DNA of 64,000 bases, from the NCBI RefSeq assembly GCF_001279005.1, contig NZ_LGCN01000199.1, forward strand, positions 95,734-159,733, read 5' to 3'. The notes under the pieces are model-generated. The model ran no database searches, had not been told where the DNA came from, and saw nothing but the letters and a program-made list of their open reading frames with translations. Position 1 is the first letter of the stretch; each line of letters starts with the position of its first letter. This DNA is from Streptomyces caelestis (GTDB taxonomy: Bacteria > Actinomycetota > Actinomycetes > Streptomycetales > Streptomycetaceae). Shown here piece by piece: positions 1-10,113 of the stretch. A program made the position numbers and the translations under genes.

Positions 1-29
1 ATTCCGACCGACCGGTGAGGACGACAGCC

Positions 30-1622
30 ATGGACATGCTGTGGAGCGGCTGGGGGGACCCGGCCGAGGCGACGCCGCTGCCCGACACGGTGATCGGGCT
101 GTTGCGCGATCTGCTCGGCGTGAAGCCGCGCGAGGCCGGACCCGTGGCCATCGAGGACCTGACCGTCCCGGAGAGCCCGCTGCCGCCGGCCGCACGCCGC
201 GCCCTGATCGCGGCCCTGGGCGGCGAGGCCCACGTGCGCACCGACGCCGAGACCCGTATCCGGCACACGCGCGGCAAGTCCACCCCCGACCTGCTGCGCA
301 TCCGCGAGGGCGACCTCGCCGCCGTCCCGGCCGCCGTACTCCTGCCCGGCGGTCACGACGAGGTGCTCGCCGTCCTGCGGGTGTGCGCCGAACACGGCCT
401 GCCACTGGTGCCGTTCGGCGGCGGCACCTCCGTCGTCGGCGGCCTGGCCCCCGAACGGCACGGCCCCTTCGTCGCCCTCGACCTGCGACGCATGGACGGC
501 CTGCTCGGCCTCGACCCGGTCTCCCGCACCGCCACCCTGCAACCCGGCCTGCGCGCTCCGCGGGCCGAGGAGCTCCTCGCCGAACACGGCTTCACCCTCG
601 GCCACTTCCCCCAGTCCTACGGGTGGGCCACCATCGGCGGCTTCGCCGCCACCCGCTCCAGCGGCCAGGCGTCCGCCGGATACGGCCGCTTCGACGAGAT
701 GGTGCTCTCCCTCACCCTCGCCACCCCCGAGGGCACCCTCGACACCGGCCGCGCCCCGCGTTCGGCCGCCGGACCCGACCTGCGCCAGCTGGTCCTCGGA
801 TCGGAGGGCGCGTTCGGCGTCATCACCTCCGTGACCGTACGCGTCCGGCCCGTCCCGCGGACCCGTCTCTACGAGGGCTGGCACTTCCCCGCATTCGAGG
901 AAGGGACCACCGCCCTGCGCCGGCTCGCCCAGGACGGGCCGCGGCCCACCGTGCTGCGGCTGTCCGACGAGACCGAGACGCTCATCGGCCTGGCGAACCC
1001 CGACGCGATCGGCTCCGGCGCGCGACGGACCACCGGCTGCACGGCGATCGCTGGGTATGAAGGCGCCGAGGAGGACACCGGGTACCGCAGGGAACGCGCG
1101 GCGGCCGTCCTGCGCGCGTGCGGCGGCACCCCCCTGGGCGAGGAGCCGGGCCGGCGCTGGGCGCGCGGACGCTACTCGGCCCCGTATCTGCGCGACGCGC
1201 TCCTCGACGCCGGGGCCTTCGCGGAGACGCTGGAGACCGCGACGTTCTGGTCCCGCGTCCCCGGGCTGTACGCCTCCGTGCGCGACGCGCTCACCGCCGA
1301 CCTCACCGGAGCCGGCACCCCGCCCCTGGTCATGTGCCACATCTCGCACGTCTACGAGAACGGCGCCTCGCTCTACTTCACCGTGGTCTGCGCCCAGGGC
1401 GAGGACCCCGTGGCGCACTGGACGCGCGCCAAGCACGCCGCCGGCGAGGCGATCCTCGCCGCCGGCGGCACCATCAGCCACCACCACGGGGTGGGCGCCG
1501 ACCACCGGGACTGGTACGTCCGGGAGGCGGGTCCGCTCGGCGTCGACGCCCTGCGCGCCGTGAAGCGCCGACTGGATCCGGCGGGGCTGCTCAACCCCGG
1601 CGTCCTGCTGCCCGCCGACTGA
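30..1622 (+). CDS. FAD-binding oxidase/dehydrogenase (FAD_binding_4, AGPS/glycolate oxidase-like)
   Basis: The product (about 530 residues) looks like an FAD-linked oxidase of the vanillyl-alcohol-oxidase fold, closest by eye to actinobacterial alkyldihydroxyacetonephosphate-synthase-like proteins. Residues about 100-280 hold the FAD-binding half, with VPFGGGTSVVGG (pyrophosphate loop) and the second flavin motif GSEGAFGVIT. Near the C-terminus TISHHHGVG and LDPAGLLNPGVL are the usual substrate-side and closing motifs of this family. I chose ATG at 30 because GGTGAGG (14-20) lies 9 bases upstream. The in-frame GTG at 15 has no Shine-Dalgarno sequence. The lipid kinase follows 59 bases downstream on the same strand, so a shared role in lipid metabolism is possible. 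The substrate is inferred only from family resemblance. Confidence 0.85.
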   Translation: MDMLWSGWGDPAEATPLPDTVIGLLRDLLGVKPREAGPVAIEDLTVPESPLPPAARRALIAALGGEAHVRTDAETRIRHTRGKSTPDLLRIREGDLAAVPAAVLLPGGHDEVLAVLRVCAEHGLPLVPFGGGTSVVGGLAPERHGPFVALDLRRMDGLLGLDPVSRTATLQPGLRAPRAEELLAEHGFTLGHFPQSYGWATIGGFAATRSSGQASAGYGRFDEMVLSLTLATPEGTLDTGRAPRSAAGPDLRQLVLGSEGAFGVITSVTVRVRPVPRTRLYEGWHFPAFEEGTTALRRLAQDGPRPTVLRLSDETETLIGLANPDAIGSGARRTTGCTAIAGYEGAEEDTGYRRERAAAVLRACGGTPLGEEPGRRWARGRYSAPYLRDALLDAGAFAETLETATFWSRVPGLYASVRDALTADLTGAGTPPLVMCHISHVYENGASLYFTVVCAQGEDPVAHWTRAKHAAGEAILAAGGTISHHHGVGADHRDWYVREAGPLGVDALRAVKRRLDPAGLLNPGVLLPAD

Positions 1623-1681
1623 CCCGTGACCCCCGACCGTTCGTCCCCCTCCTCGCCGGCCCGCCCCGAAAGGCAATCCCG

Positions 1682-2563
1682 ATGCGACAGTTCACCGCCG
1701 TCGTCAACCCCACCGCGGGCGCGGCCACCGCAGCGGCGGCCCTGCTCGCCCTGGCCCGGCGCCTGCGCGAGGAGGGCGCCGACCTGCGGACCGAGTACAG
1801 CCGCAGCCTGGCCCACGCGCGGGAACTGGCCCGCGAGGCCGGACGGCGGGGGCGGATCGTCCTCGCCGTCGGCGGGGACGGCATCGCGGGCGGTGTCGGC
1901 GGCGCCCTCAGCGGAACCGGCGCGACCCTCGGCCTCGTCCCGGCCGGCCGGGGCAACGACTTCGCCCGCGCGCTGGGACTGCCCCGGGACCCGGCGGCCC
2001 TGGTCCGCATCCTGCTCCACGCCGAGCCACGGCGGGTCGACACGATCGAGGTCACCTCGGCCGTCCACGACCGCACCGTCGTCCTCGGCAGCGTGTACGC
2101 CGGGGTGGACGCGCTCGCCAACCGCCACGCCAACCGGTCCAGGCTGCTCAGGGGCTCCGCCTCCTACTACGCGGGCGGCCTGCGGGCCGTCACCGCCTGG
2201 CGGCCGGCACGCTACCGGGTCACCGTCGACGGCGAGGAGCACCCGCACACCGGGTACACGGTGGTGGCCGCCAACTCCGGCCACTACGGCTCCGGCCGCG
2301 TCATCGCCCCCGACGCCCGCGTGGACGACGGCCTGCTGGACGTCGTCATGATCCGTCACGCGCCCCGGCGGCTGTTCTTCGCCCTGATGAACGAGCTCAG
2401 GGCCGGCACCCACGTCCGCCGGCCCCAGGTGCGGATCCTGCGGGGCGGGGAGATCCGCATCGAGGCCGACCGGGACCTCCCCTACGGCGCCGACGGGGAG
2501 GTCGACGCCGTCCTGCCGGTCACGGTCAGGGTCCTGCCCGGAGCCCTGTGCGTCCTGTACTGA
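1682..2563 (+). CDS. Diacylglycerol/lipid kinase (DagK/YegS family)
   Basis: This 293-residue protein has the hallmarks of the DAGK-catalytic family. The N-terminal VVNPTAG begins the nucleotide fold, AVGGDGIAGGV carries the GGDG nucleotide-binding loop, and LVPAGRGNDFARAL is the conserved PxGxGNDFAR motif. The C-terminal half (YTVVAANSGHYGSG, DDGLLDVVMIR) matches the usual second beta-sandwich domain. The family phosphorylates diacylglycerol or related lipids with ATP at the membrane. The ATG at 1682 is preceded by GAAAGG. A longer upstream reading of this frame overlaps the preceding oxidase and is not protein-like. It may be co-transcribed with that oxidase. Confidence 0.88.
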   Translation: MRQFTAVVNPTAGAATAAAALLALARRLREEGADLRTEYSRSLAHARELAREAGRRGRIVLAVGGDGIAGGVGGALSGTGATLGLVPAGRGNDFARALGLPRDPAALVRILLHAEPRRVDTIEVTSAVHDRTVVLGSVYAGVDALANRHANRSRLLRGSASYYAGGLRAVTAWRPARYRVTVDGEEHPHTGYTVVAANSGHYGSGRVIAPDARVDDGLLDVVMIRHAPRRLFFALMNELRAGTHVRRPQVRILRGGEIRIEADRDLPYGADGEVDAVLPVTVRVLPGALCVLY

Positions 2564-2564
2564 C

Positions 2565-3040
2565 CGCCGCTCGGAACCCGGCGCCGCGGTAGCGCCGGGC
2601 CGTCCGGCCGGGCTCCATCGCCGCTCGGCCGCGCAGACCGCCGTCAGCCTCCCGGACCGGCGCCGCGAACCCGCCGGCCGGCTGCTCGCCCGGGCCGTGG
2701 AGGAATGCGCCGCCGGCGGGGAACCCGTGCGCGAGGCGCCGCACCGCGGGGCGCACGAGGCGGGCGTCCGGCTCAGGACGGACGGCGGTGGGCAGGAGGT
2801 GGTCCGCGTGCGGGAGCGGTACGGCTTCGAGCCGCGCCACGAGGACGCGTCCGTCGTCCCGGGCGACTGCCCCCTCCACGCGCCGGCCCGCGCACACGCG
2901 GACCGTGCGCGGCATGAACCCGCACCCGGTGCGCGGAGTCCTCGAAAGGTCCGGCGAGACGGGGTTCGAGGCCTGCCCGGCACCGGAACCGGGCCGGCGC
3001 CGCGTCCGCCCGGAGCCCACCGCCCGCCCCGGCCGCCAGG
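2565..3040 (+). pseudogene. Remnant of a COG2345-type helix-turn-helix transcriptional regulator
   Basis: No intact ORF is present, but a translated trace resembles the C-terminal half of the actinobacterial HTH regulators grouped as COG2345 (ArsR-like). The frame starting at 2565 reads AGRLLARAVEECAAGGEPVR, then RERYGFEPRHEDASVV and GDCPLHAPARAHAD, like the family's YGFEP and NCPFHALA blocks. Near 2905 the frame shifts and continues VRGMNPHPVRGVLERSGETG and APEPGRRRVRPEP, like the CGMN and PAPGRCCVRL end. The apparent lesion is a loss of about two bases. The N-terminal winged helix is absent, since the lipid kinase stops directly upstream. The gene is therefore 5'-truncated and frameshifted. 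The identification is by pattern memory. Confidence 0.6.
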
Positions 3041-3049
3041 AGGCGCCCC

Positions 3050-3643
3050 ATGACCCCGCGCACGTTGTCGACCTTCGGCCACGGCACCGTCGGCCGGGAC
3101 GCCCTGACCCGGCTGCTGCACGACGCGGGGATCCTTGCCGTCGTGGACGTGCGGACCGGCCCCGGCAGCCGCCGCGATCCCGACCTGGCGCGGACCCGGC
3201 TGGCCGCATGGCTCCCCGAGGCCGGCATCGCCTACCGCTGGGAACGGGACCTGGGCGGCTTCCGCAAGCCGCCGCCCGACTCGCCCGACACCGTCTGGCG
3301 CAACGCCTCCTTCCGCGGCTACGCGGCCCACACCCGAACCCCTGAGTTCGTCACCGCGATGGACACCCTGCTGGACCAGGCCGCCCGTGAGCCCACCGCG
3401 GTGATGTGCGCCGAATCCGTGTGGTGGCGGTGCCACCGGAGGCTCATCGCCGACTTCGCCGTCCTGGCCCGTGACGTCCCCGTACGTCACCTGATGCACG
3501 ACGGACGCCACACACCGCACCACCCCACACCGGGCGTACGCCTGCGCGACGACGGGCTGTTGGTCTACGACGACACCGAAGCCGCGTCGCGCGGGAGGAC
3601 GGCGGCACGCAACCCGGGAGCCACCCGCCGTTACCGGACGTGA
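3050..3643 (+). CDS. DUF488 family protein
   Basis: This 197-residue protein belongs to DUF488. The N-terminal TLSTFGHGTVGRDALTRLL begins the fold, VVDVRTGPGSR follows, and MCAESVWWRCHRRLIAD is the diagnostic Cys/Arg/His block (normally CAE...CHR). The motif HPTPGVRLRDDGLLVY near the end is the usual C-terminal region of the actinobacterial members. The biochemical role of the family is not established. GGAGG at 3040-3044 places the ATG at 3050. The gene follows a decayed regulator and precedes furA by 61 bases. Confidence 0.85.
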   Translation: MTPRTLSTFGHGTVGRDALTRLLHDAGILAVVDVRTGPGSRRDPDLARTRLAAWLPEAGIAYRWERDLGGFRKPPPDSPDTVWRNASFRGYAAHTRTPEFVTAMDTLLDQAAREPTAVMCAESVWWRCHRRLIADFAVLARDVPVRHLMHDGRHTPHHPTPGVRLRDDGLLVYDDTEAASRGRTAARNPGATRRYRT

Positions 3644-3668
3644 CCCAAGACTGGACCTGTTCGTTCCC

Positions 3669-3696
3669 TGGAATTACTCGTGTCTCGGGCTATAGG
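3669..3696 (+). promoter_or_regulatory. Candidate furA promoter giving a leaderless mRNA
   Basis: TATAGG at 3691-3696 is a good -10 hexamer and TGGAAT at 3669-3674 a plausible -35 with a 16-bp spacer. The -10 ends 8 bases before the furA ATG and no Shine-Dalgarno sequence precedes that ATG, so the transcript probably starts at or next to the start codon. Leaderless furA transcripts are known in actinobacteria (M. tuberculosis furA-katG). The AT-rich stretch GGAATTACTCG around 3670-3680 is a possible FurA operator. Confidence 0.5.
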
Positions 3697-3704
3697 TTCG
3701 ACGC

Positions 3705-4142
3705 ATGACCGCATCCCGGCCGCCGACCACCGCCGAGGAGCTCCGCGGAGCGGGCCTGCGCGCGACGGCCGCCCGCGTCGCCCTCCTCGACACCGTCCGT
3801 CAGGGCGGCCACCTCGGAGCCGGGGCGCTCGCCTCCGAAGTGCGCCGGCGCACGGGACATGTGTCCCTGCAGGCGGTGTACGAGACGCTGAACGCGCTCA
3901 CCGGGGCGGGGCTCGTGCGCCGCATCGAGCCGGCCGGCGGCCCCGCCCGTTACGAGGGCAGGGTCGGGGACAACCACCACCGCGTGGTGTGCCGTTCCTG
4001 CGGTGTCGTCGCCGACGCCGACTGCGCGGTCGGTGACGCTCCCTGTCCGACCGCGTCCGACGCCCGCGGTTTCACGATCGACGGGGCCGAAGTCGTCTAC
4101 TGGGGCCTGTGCCCCGGCTGTTCCGCCTCCCGCAGTAGCTGA
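3705..4142 (+). CDS. furA: Fur-family redox-sensing repressor of katG
   Basis: The 145-residue protein has the Fur layout: an N-terminal winged helix (LRATAARVALLDTVRQGGH, then VSLQAVYETLNALTGAGLVR as recognition helix and wing) and a C-terminal dimerisation/metal domain with DNHHRVVCRSCGVVADADC and a closing LCPGCSA. The CxxC in VCRSC and the later CPGC fit the structural zinc and redox cysteines of FurA/FurS/CatR. Such proteins repress their own gene and the downstream catalase-peroxidase gene, and are released on oxidation. katG starts 33 bases downstream on the same strand, which is the standard actinobacterial arrangement. The start is set by the ATG directly behind the -10 element. Confidence 0.92.
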   Translation: MTASRPPTTAEELRGAGLRATAARVALLDTVRQGGHLGAGALASEVRRRTGHVSLQAVYETLNALTGAGLVRRIEPAGGPARYEGRVGDNHHRVVCRSCGVVADADCAVGDAPCPTASDARGFTIDGAEVVYWGLCPGCSASRSS

Positions 4143-6407
<2,265 letters not shown>

Positions 6408-6424
6408 TCCCCGCCGTCCCGCTG

Positions 6425-6457
6425 CTCCGGGCCGGCCCCTCCGGGGCCGGCCCGGAG
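6425..6457 (+). terminator. Hairpin downstream of katG
   Basis: CTCCGGGCCGGCCC (6425-6438) and GGGCCGGCCCGGAG (6444-6457) form a perfect 14-bp GC stem with a 5-base loop, 18 bases after the katG stop. There is no T-tract, as is common for Streptomyces terminators. Confidence 0.75.
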
Positions 6458-6540
6458 GTGCGCCGTCCCCGAGATGCGCTCGGGCCGCCGTGCCACCAGG
6501 GTGGAACCAAGCCGACCGCCGCGTGAAGGAGGCGCCTGGG

Positions 6541-6771
6541 ATGGGCAAGGGCAACGACCGCGGGGAAGATCTCCACCAGGGCGACGAGGTCGCCTGGAGC
6601 AGCCACGGCAGCGAGACGACGGGCGAGGTCGAGAAGAAGATCACCGAGCGCACCGAGGCGGCCGGGCGCACGGTCGCCGCCTCCGAGGAGGAACCGCAGT
6701 ACGAGGTGCGCAGCGAGAAGTCGGGCAAGCCGGCGGTCCACAAGCCCTCCGCGCTCAGGAAGAAGAAGTGA
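6541..6771 (+). CDS. DUF2945 (hypervirulence-associated/TUDOR-like) small protein
   Basis: This 76-residue hydrophilic protein has the DUF2945 pattern GDEVAWSSHGSETTGEVEKK, followed by EPQYEVRSEKSGKPAVHKP and a basic tail. The fold is a small SH3/TUDOR-like barrel, and its biochemical role is unknown. The start is ATG 6541 with a strong AAGGAGG at 6526-6532. An upstream ATG at 6490 lacks such a site. The stop TGA overlaps the GTG of the next gene, so the two are probably translationally coupled. Confidence 0.85.
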   Translation: MGKGNDRGEDLHQGDEVAWSSHGSETTGEVEKKITERTEAAGRTVAASEEEPQYEVRSEKSGKPAVHKPSALRKKK

Positions 6772-7118
6772 GCGCGGTGGAACCGGAACGCGCGGACGAG
6801 ACGTGGGACGAGTTCCGTGAGCTGGTCAACATGAAGCCGGCCGACCTCGAGAAGTGGCTGGCCACCGACGAGTCCCGCAGCGCGGGGCAGCACGGGGAGG
6901 GCGGCGAGTCGACCGGCCACGCGTCCGGCCGCCGTATCGTCGACATCCTCCGCACCGGCAGGAAGGGACTCTCCGACGACGACTACGCGCACATGCGCAA
7001 GGTCGTCGGCTACATCCGCCGCCATCTCGCCCAGCGTCCGTCCGGCGACGTACGCGACACGCGCTGGCGCCACTCGCTCATGAACTGGGGCCACGACCCG
7101 CTCGGCGACGCGTCCTGA
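6768..7118 (+). CDS. DUF3140 family protein
   Basis: This 116-residue protein matches the DUF3140 pattern. It has WDEFRELVNMKPADLEKWL near the N-terminus, GHASGRRIVDILRTGRKGLS in the middle, and DDDYAHMRKVVGYIRRHLAQ followed by RWRHSLMNWGHDPLG at the end. The family is small, actinobacterial and often called DNA-binding, without a proven function. GTG at 6768 overlaps the previous stop in a GTGA arrangement, which sets the start and suggests co-expression with the DUF2945 protein. Confidence 0.82.
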   Translation: MSAVEPERADETWDEFRELVNMKPADLEKWLATDESRSAGQHGEGGESTGHASGRRIVDILRTGRKGLSDDDYAHMRKVVGYIRRHLAQRPSGDVRDTRWRHSLMNWGHDPLGDAS

Positions 7119-7522
7119 GACCACCGCCCCCGGCTCGCCCGACACGCCCCGAGGCCGTACGACCGCGCGGGATCCGCCCCGGCGGGGGCGGCCGGTGAGC
7201 ACGACCACCCTGCGCCGTCGCGGCGCCGTCCGCACCGCACCGGCTGTGTGAAGCGGCGGGCGCCCCGTACGAGGCCCGGCGAACGCACGCCCTGTGCGCC
7301 GAGCCCGTCGGCCGCGGTCTCCTCGCCGGCGGACGGGCGTGCCCGGCACTTCGCGGACCCCGGGGGCCGGGTGGGATCGTGGAACGACGCCGTCCTCGCG
7401 GAAGCCGGCCCACCCGCTGCCCGCACCACACCGCCGACCGCATGGGGGCAAGAGGTGTGGCCGGGGGGAAACGGGCCATCAAAGAGTGGAGCAGAGCCAC
7501 TCGATGCGAGGAGCGTCCGCGT
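7119..7522. other. Intergenic stretch, no gene recognised
   Basis: Several long frames are open here on both strands, but all are arginine/proline-rich and composition-driven. I see no motif, RNA gene or clear repeat. The 3' end should carry the promoter of the YihY-type gene. Confidence 0.5.
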
Positions 7523-8485
7523 ATGGGAACCGTGGTCCACGTCCCGCAGACCCGGGACATGATCGGAGAGGAACTCTCCGGGGACGAGGCGTTCGCCGCC
7601 CTGCGGCACTACGGGGGCCTGCGGCTGCTGACCGACTCCTTCGCCCGCTTCCGCTACGCGGACGGCTTCTCCAACGCGCGGGCGCTCGCCTTCCAGTTCG
7701 TCCTCGGCATGGTGCCGTTCACCGTGGCGCTGGTCGGTCTGGCGACCTCCGTGCACACCGAGAGCGTGGGCCGGGTCATCGAACTCACCCTCGGCCGGAT
7801 CGTGCCCGGCGCCAGCGCCGACATCGTCGAGGACGCCTTCGGGGGGACCCGGCGCAGCGCCCGGGACGACTTCGGGAGCGAGCTGGCGCTCTGGCTCGGC
7901 CTGGGCTTCGCCCTGCTGAACCTCGCCTCCGCCATGGGCCAGATAGAGCGGGGCGCCAACCGCATCTACGGGATCGAACGCGACCGCCCCTTCCCCCGCA
8001 AGTACGGCAGGGCCGTCCTCCTCGCGCTCACCGCGGGCCTGCCGCTGGTCCTCGGGTTCGTCGTGCTCGTCGCCGGCGACGCGGTGGGCGACGCGGTGGT
8101 CCGGGTGACCGGGGGATCCGGCGGCGCGGGGTGGTGGACCGTGCTGGAGCTGCCGGTGGGGCTGGCCCTGGCGTGGGTCGCCTCGGCGGTGATCTTCCGC
8201 TGGTCGCCCCGGCGCACCCAGCCCGGTTACACCTGGCTGGCCTTCGGCTCGGCCGTGCATCTGCTGCTGTGGGTCGCGGCCACGTGGCTGCTCGCCCTGT
8301 ACGTCGAGGGCAGCGGGGCGTTCGGCACCCTGTACGGGCCGCTCACCGCCTTCATCGCGCTGCTGCTGTGGGCCTACCTCACCGCCGTCGCCCTCTTCCT
8401 CGGCATCGCCTTCGCGGCCCAGCTCGAGGCGGCGCGCGCCGGTGTCGACGCGGCGGTCCTCCCGGATCCGGGACCGGGCTCCTGA
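7523..8485 (+). CDS. YihY/virulence factor BrkB family membrane protein
   Basis: The 320-residue protein has about six hydrophobic segments separated by short loops, for example NARALAFQFVLGMVPFTVAL, LALWLGLGFALLNLASAMGQ and LLLWVAATWLLALYVEGS. The pattern GQIERGANRIYGIERDRPF between membrane segments is typical of the YihY/UPF0761 family, once called ribonuclease BN by mistake. These are inner-membrane proteins of unclear role. ATG 7523 has GCGAGGAG about 9 bases upstream. A 144-base in-frame extension to 7379 is arginine-rich and unlike protein. Confidence 0.82.
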   Translation: MGTVVHVPQTRDMIGEELSGDEAFAALRHYGGLRLLTDSFARFRYADGFSNARALAFQFVLGMVPFTVALVGLATSVHTESVGRVIELTLGRIVPGASADIVEDAFGGTRRSARDDFGSELALWLGLGFALLNLASAMGQIERGANRIYGIERDRPFPRKYGRAVLLALTAGLPLVLGFVVLVAGDAVGDAVVRVTGGSGGAGWWTVLELPVGLALAWVASAVIFRWSPRRTQPGYTWLAFGSAVHLLLWVAATWLLALYVEGSGAFGTLYGPLTAFIALLLWAYLTAVALFLGIAFAAQLEAARAGVDAAVLPDPGPGS

Positions 8486-8633
8486 CCGGCCGGGGCGAAG
8501 ACGTCTGTCCGGAAATGGGCGTGGCGCCTGCGCGTTGTCGGTGTGAGGTTGCACAATGATCGGAAAAGGAGATCAACTCCGGCGCCGCGCTGGGTAGACG
8601 GTCTCGTATCCCGGCTCCGGAAAGGTCCTGCTG

Positions 8634-9149
8634 ATGCTCGCCACCGTCGACCGCCCGAACACCCTCGTCGCCCTGCCGACCGCGCGCCGCCGACCGGATC
8701 ACCGTCGTGGTGGACCGATAACGACCGAGTTCCCGACCGTCCCCTCCCGGCCGCGCACCCCGGCCGCCCCTTCCCGGCCGCGGACCCCGGCCGACACCAC
8801 CCGCACCGACGTGCTGCGCATCATCTCCGACCCCCGCACTCCCACGTACGTCACTGAGTACGCCAACGGCCGCCGTAGGTACAGCTACTGGCGCCCGCTC
8901 GACTCGGCCACCGGCACGGGGGGCTGTTACGCCGCCCTGCCCACCGCCGAGTGCGACGCGTTGCACGAGGCCGGGCGGATCACCCTGGGCGAGCCGGTGG
9001 TGGACCCCAACCGCACGACGTACCGCGTCCGTCCCGCCTCCCGCGTCCGCCCCGCCCCCCGCGCCCAGTCCGCCGCACGCCCCGAGCCGGCCGTCCGCGC
9101 CCGGCCGGAGCCGGTACGCCCGGTACGGGAGCGCGCCCGCGTGGCCTGA
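8634..9149 (+). CDS. Hypothetical Streptomyces protein with RYSYWRPLDS core
   Basis: This 171-residue protein is not recognised as a named family. A conserved-looking core of about 65 residues runs from DVLRIISDPRTPTYVTEYAN through RRRYSYWRPLDS to GGCYAALPTAECDALHEAGR and ITLGEPVVDPNRTTYRV. It is flanked by proline/arginine-rich low-complexity tails, with a repeated SRPRTPA unit before it and RPEP repeats after it. There is no signal peptide or membrane segment. ATG 8634 is preceded by GGAAAGG (8619-8625). The core resembles small orphan proteins I associate with streptomycetes, but I cannot give a function. Confidence 0.6.
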   Translation: MLATVDRPNTLVALPTARRRPDHRRGGPITTEFPTVPSRPRTPAAPSRPRTPADTTRTDVLRIISDPRTPTYVTEYANGRRRYSYWRPLDSATGTGGCYAALPTAECDALHEAGRITLGEPVVDPNRTTYRVRPASRVRPAPRAQSAARPEPAVRARPEPVRPVRERARVA

Positions 9150-9265
9150 CCGGGGCGGCGGCGCCGCGGTTCGGCCGTGCCACCGGGATGCCGTCCGTGA
9201 CCGGATGCGTGCCCCGCTGCCGAGCGCGGCGGCAGTGCGGTCGCACGTCGCGCGAGCGTTTCGCT

Positions 9266-9290
9266 CACCACGTCCCGGCCGGACGTGGTG
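9266..9290 (+). terminator. Hairpin after the hypothetical gene
   Basis: CACCACGTCC (9266-9275) and GGACGTGGTG (9281-9290) form a perfect 10-bp stem with a 5-base loop. It lies about 115 bases after the upstream stop and is a likely terminator. Confidence 0.5.
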
Positions 9291-9403
9291 TGGTGAGGCG
9301 ATGACTTCGGCGTCATGACGGATCGTGCGCGGCTTTTGGCTTCCGGCAGGATCCCGAAAGAGCCGATCCCTCACGGACCCGTCGGCGTTGTTGTCATGTA
9401 CCT

Positions 9404-9414
9404 GAAAACATTTC
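9404..9414. promoter_or_regulatory. Possible sugar-repressor operator upstream of the esterase remnant
   Basis: GAAAACATTTC is a GAAA-N3-TTTC inverted repeat in a locally AT-richer stretch upstream of the CE15 remnant. LacI-type repressors of xylan-degradation genes in Streptomyces use GAAA/TTTC-type operators, so this may be a fossil operator. A chance match is quite possible. Confidence 0.25.
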
Positions 9415-9600
9415 CGGCCTCGGAGCGCTCCCGTCCTCCCGGAGGCACTGCCGCGCTTCCCCCGACACCGCTCCCGGGCCTGGACGGTGGCGGTGAGTTC
9501 GGCCGTCGCCGCCCTCTTCCCCCCCCGGCCGGACACCGCCGGCACCCTCGTTCCGGTCGCGGCGGAGCCCGGTGCGGAGGACGACGGCGTCGCACCCGGC

Positions 9601-10113
9601 GCAGAGCCCTTCACGTCCGGCCCCGAGCTCCCCGCCCCTCTCCGGAAGCCGGACGGCACGCGCATCTCCACGCGGTCCGAACGGTGTCGCCGGCGTGCGG
9701 AGATCCGGAAGCCGGCGGAACGGCACGTCCACGGGCAGAGGCCCGCGCCGTCGTGGTGCTCGAAGGGCCGGGCGCGCAGACCGCCCCCTCAAGGGCTCGG
9801 GCGCGGCCGTCATCTCCCTCGACCCGTACGCGCTCGGCAGGGAAGGCACACCCCGTGGCGACGAACAGAGCGCGCTCTTTGGCCTCTACGGCTCCTCCGG
9901 CAGCACCGGCCTGCTCATGGCCTGGCCCTGGGCCTGGAGGTGAGCCGGGTCATCGACGTCGTCGGGCAGTCCGACGGCAGCGTGCTCCGCGCGGACGCCA
10001 CCGGGGGCGCCGGCCGCTCATGCTTCGGCGAGGACGCCTTCGCGGCCGGCGCCTTCGGCCGGCGCGTCGCGCTCACCGTGCCGATCGCCTCGGGCGGCGC
10101 GGAGGCGCCCGCG
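9601..10113 (+). pseudogene. Decayed CE15 glucuronoyl methylesterase
   Basis: No intact ORF exists, but three frames in order read as a carbohydrate-esterase family 15 protein. First frame: LPAPLRKPDGTRISTRSE and RRRAEIRKPAERHVHGQRP, matching the family's N-terminal DGxRVxTxxEWxxRRAEI block. Second frame (about 9800-9942): AAVISLDPYALGREGTPRGD, EQSALFGLYGSSGSTGLLMA and a stop. Third frame: VSRVIDVVGQSDGSVLRADA, then a degraded nucleophile region (GRSCFGEDAF where GCSRxGKxAF is expected) and GRRVALTVPIASGG. At least two frameshifts are needed, and the C-terminal part with the acid and His residues is missing. A DUF350 gene on the other strand ends where the trace stops. Confidence 0.6.

Noticed and set aside
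9404..9414. A confident xylan-regulator operator
   Set aside because: The 11-base GAAA-N3-TTTC repeat is short and the downstream gene is dead, so it is kept only as a low-confidence site.
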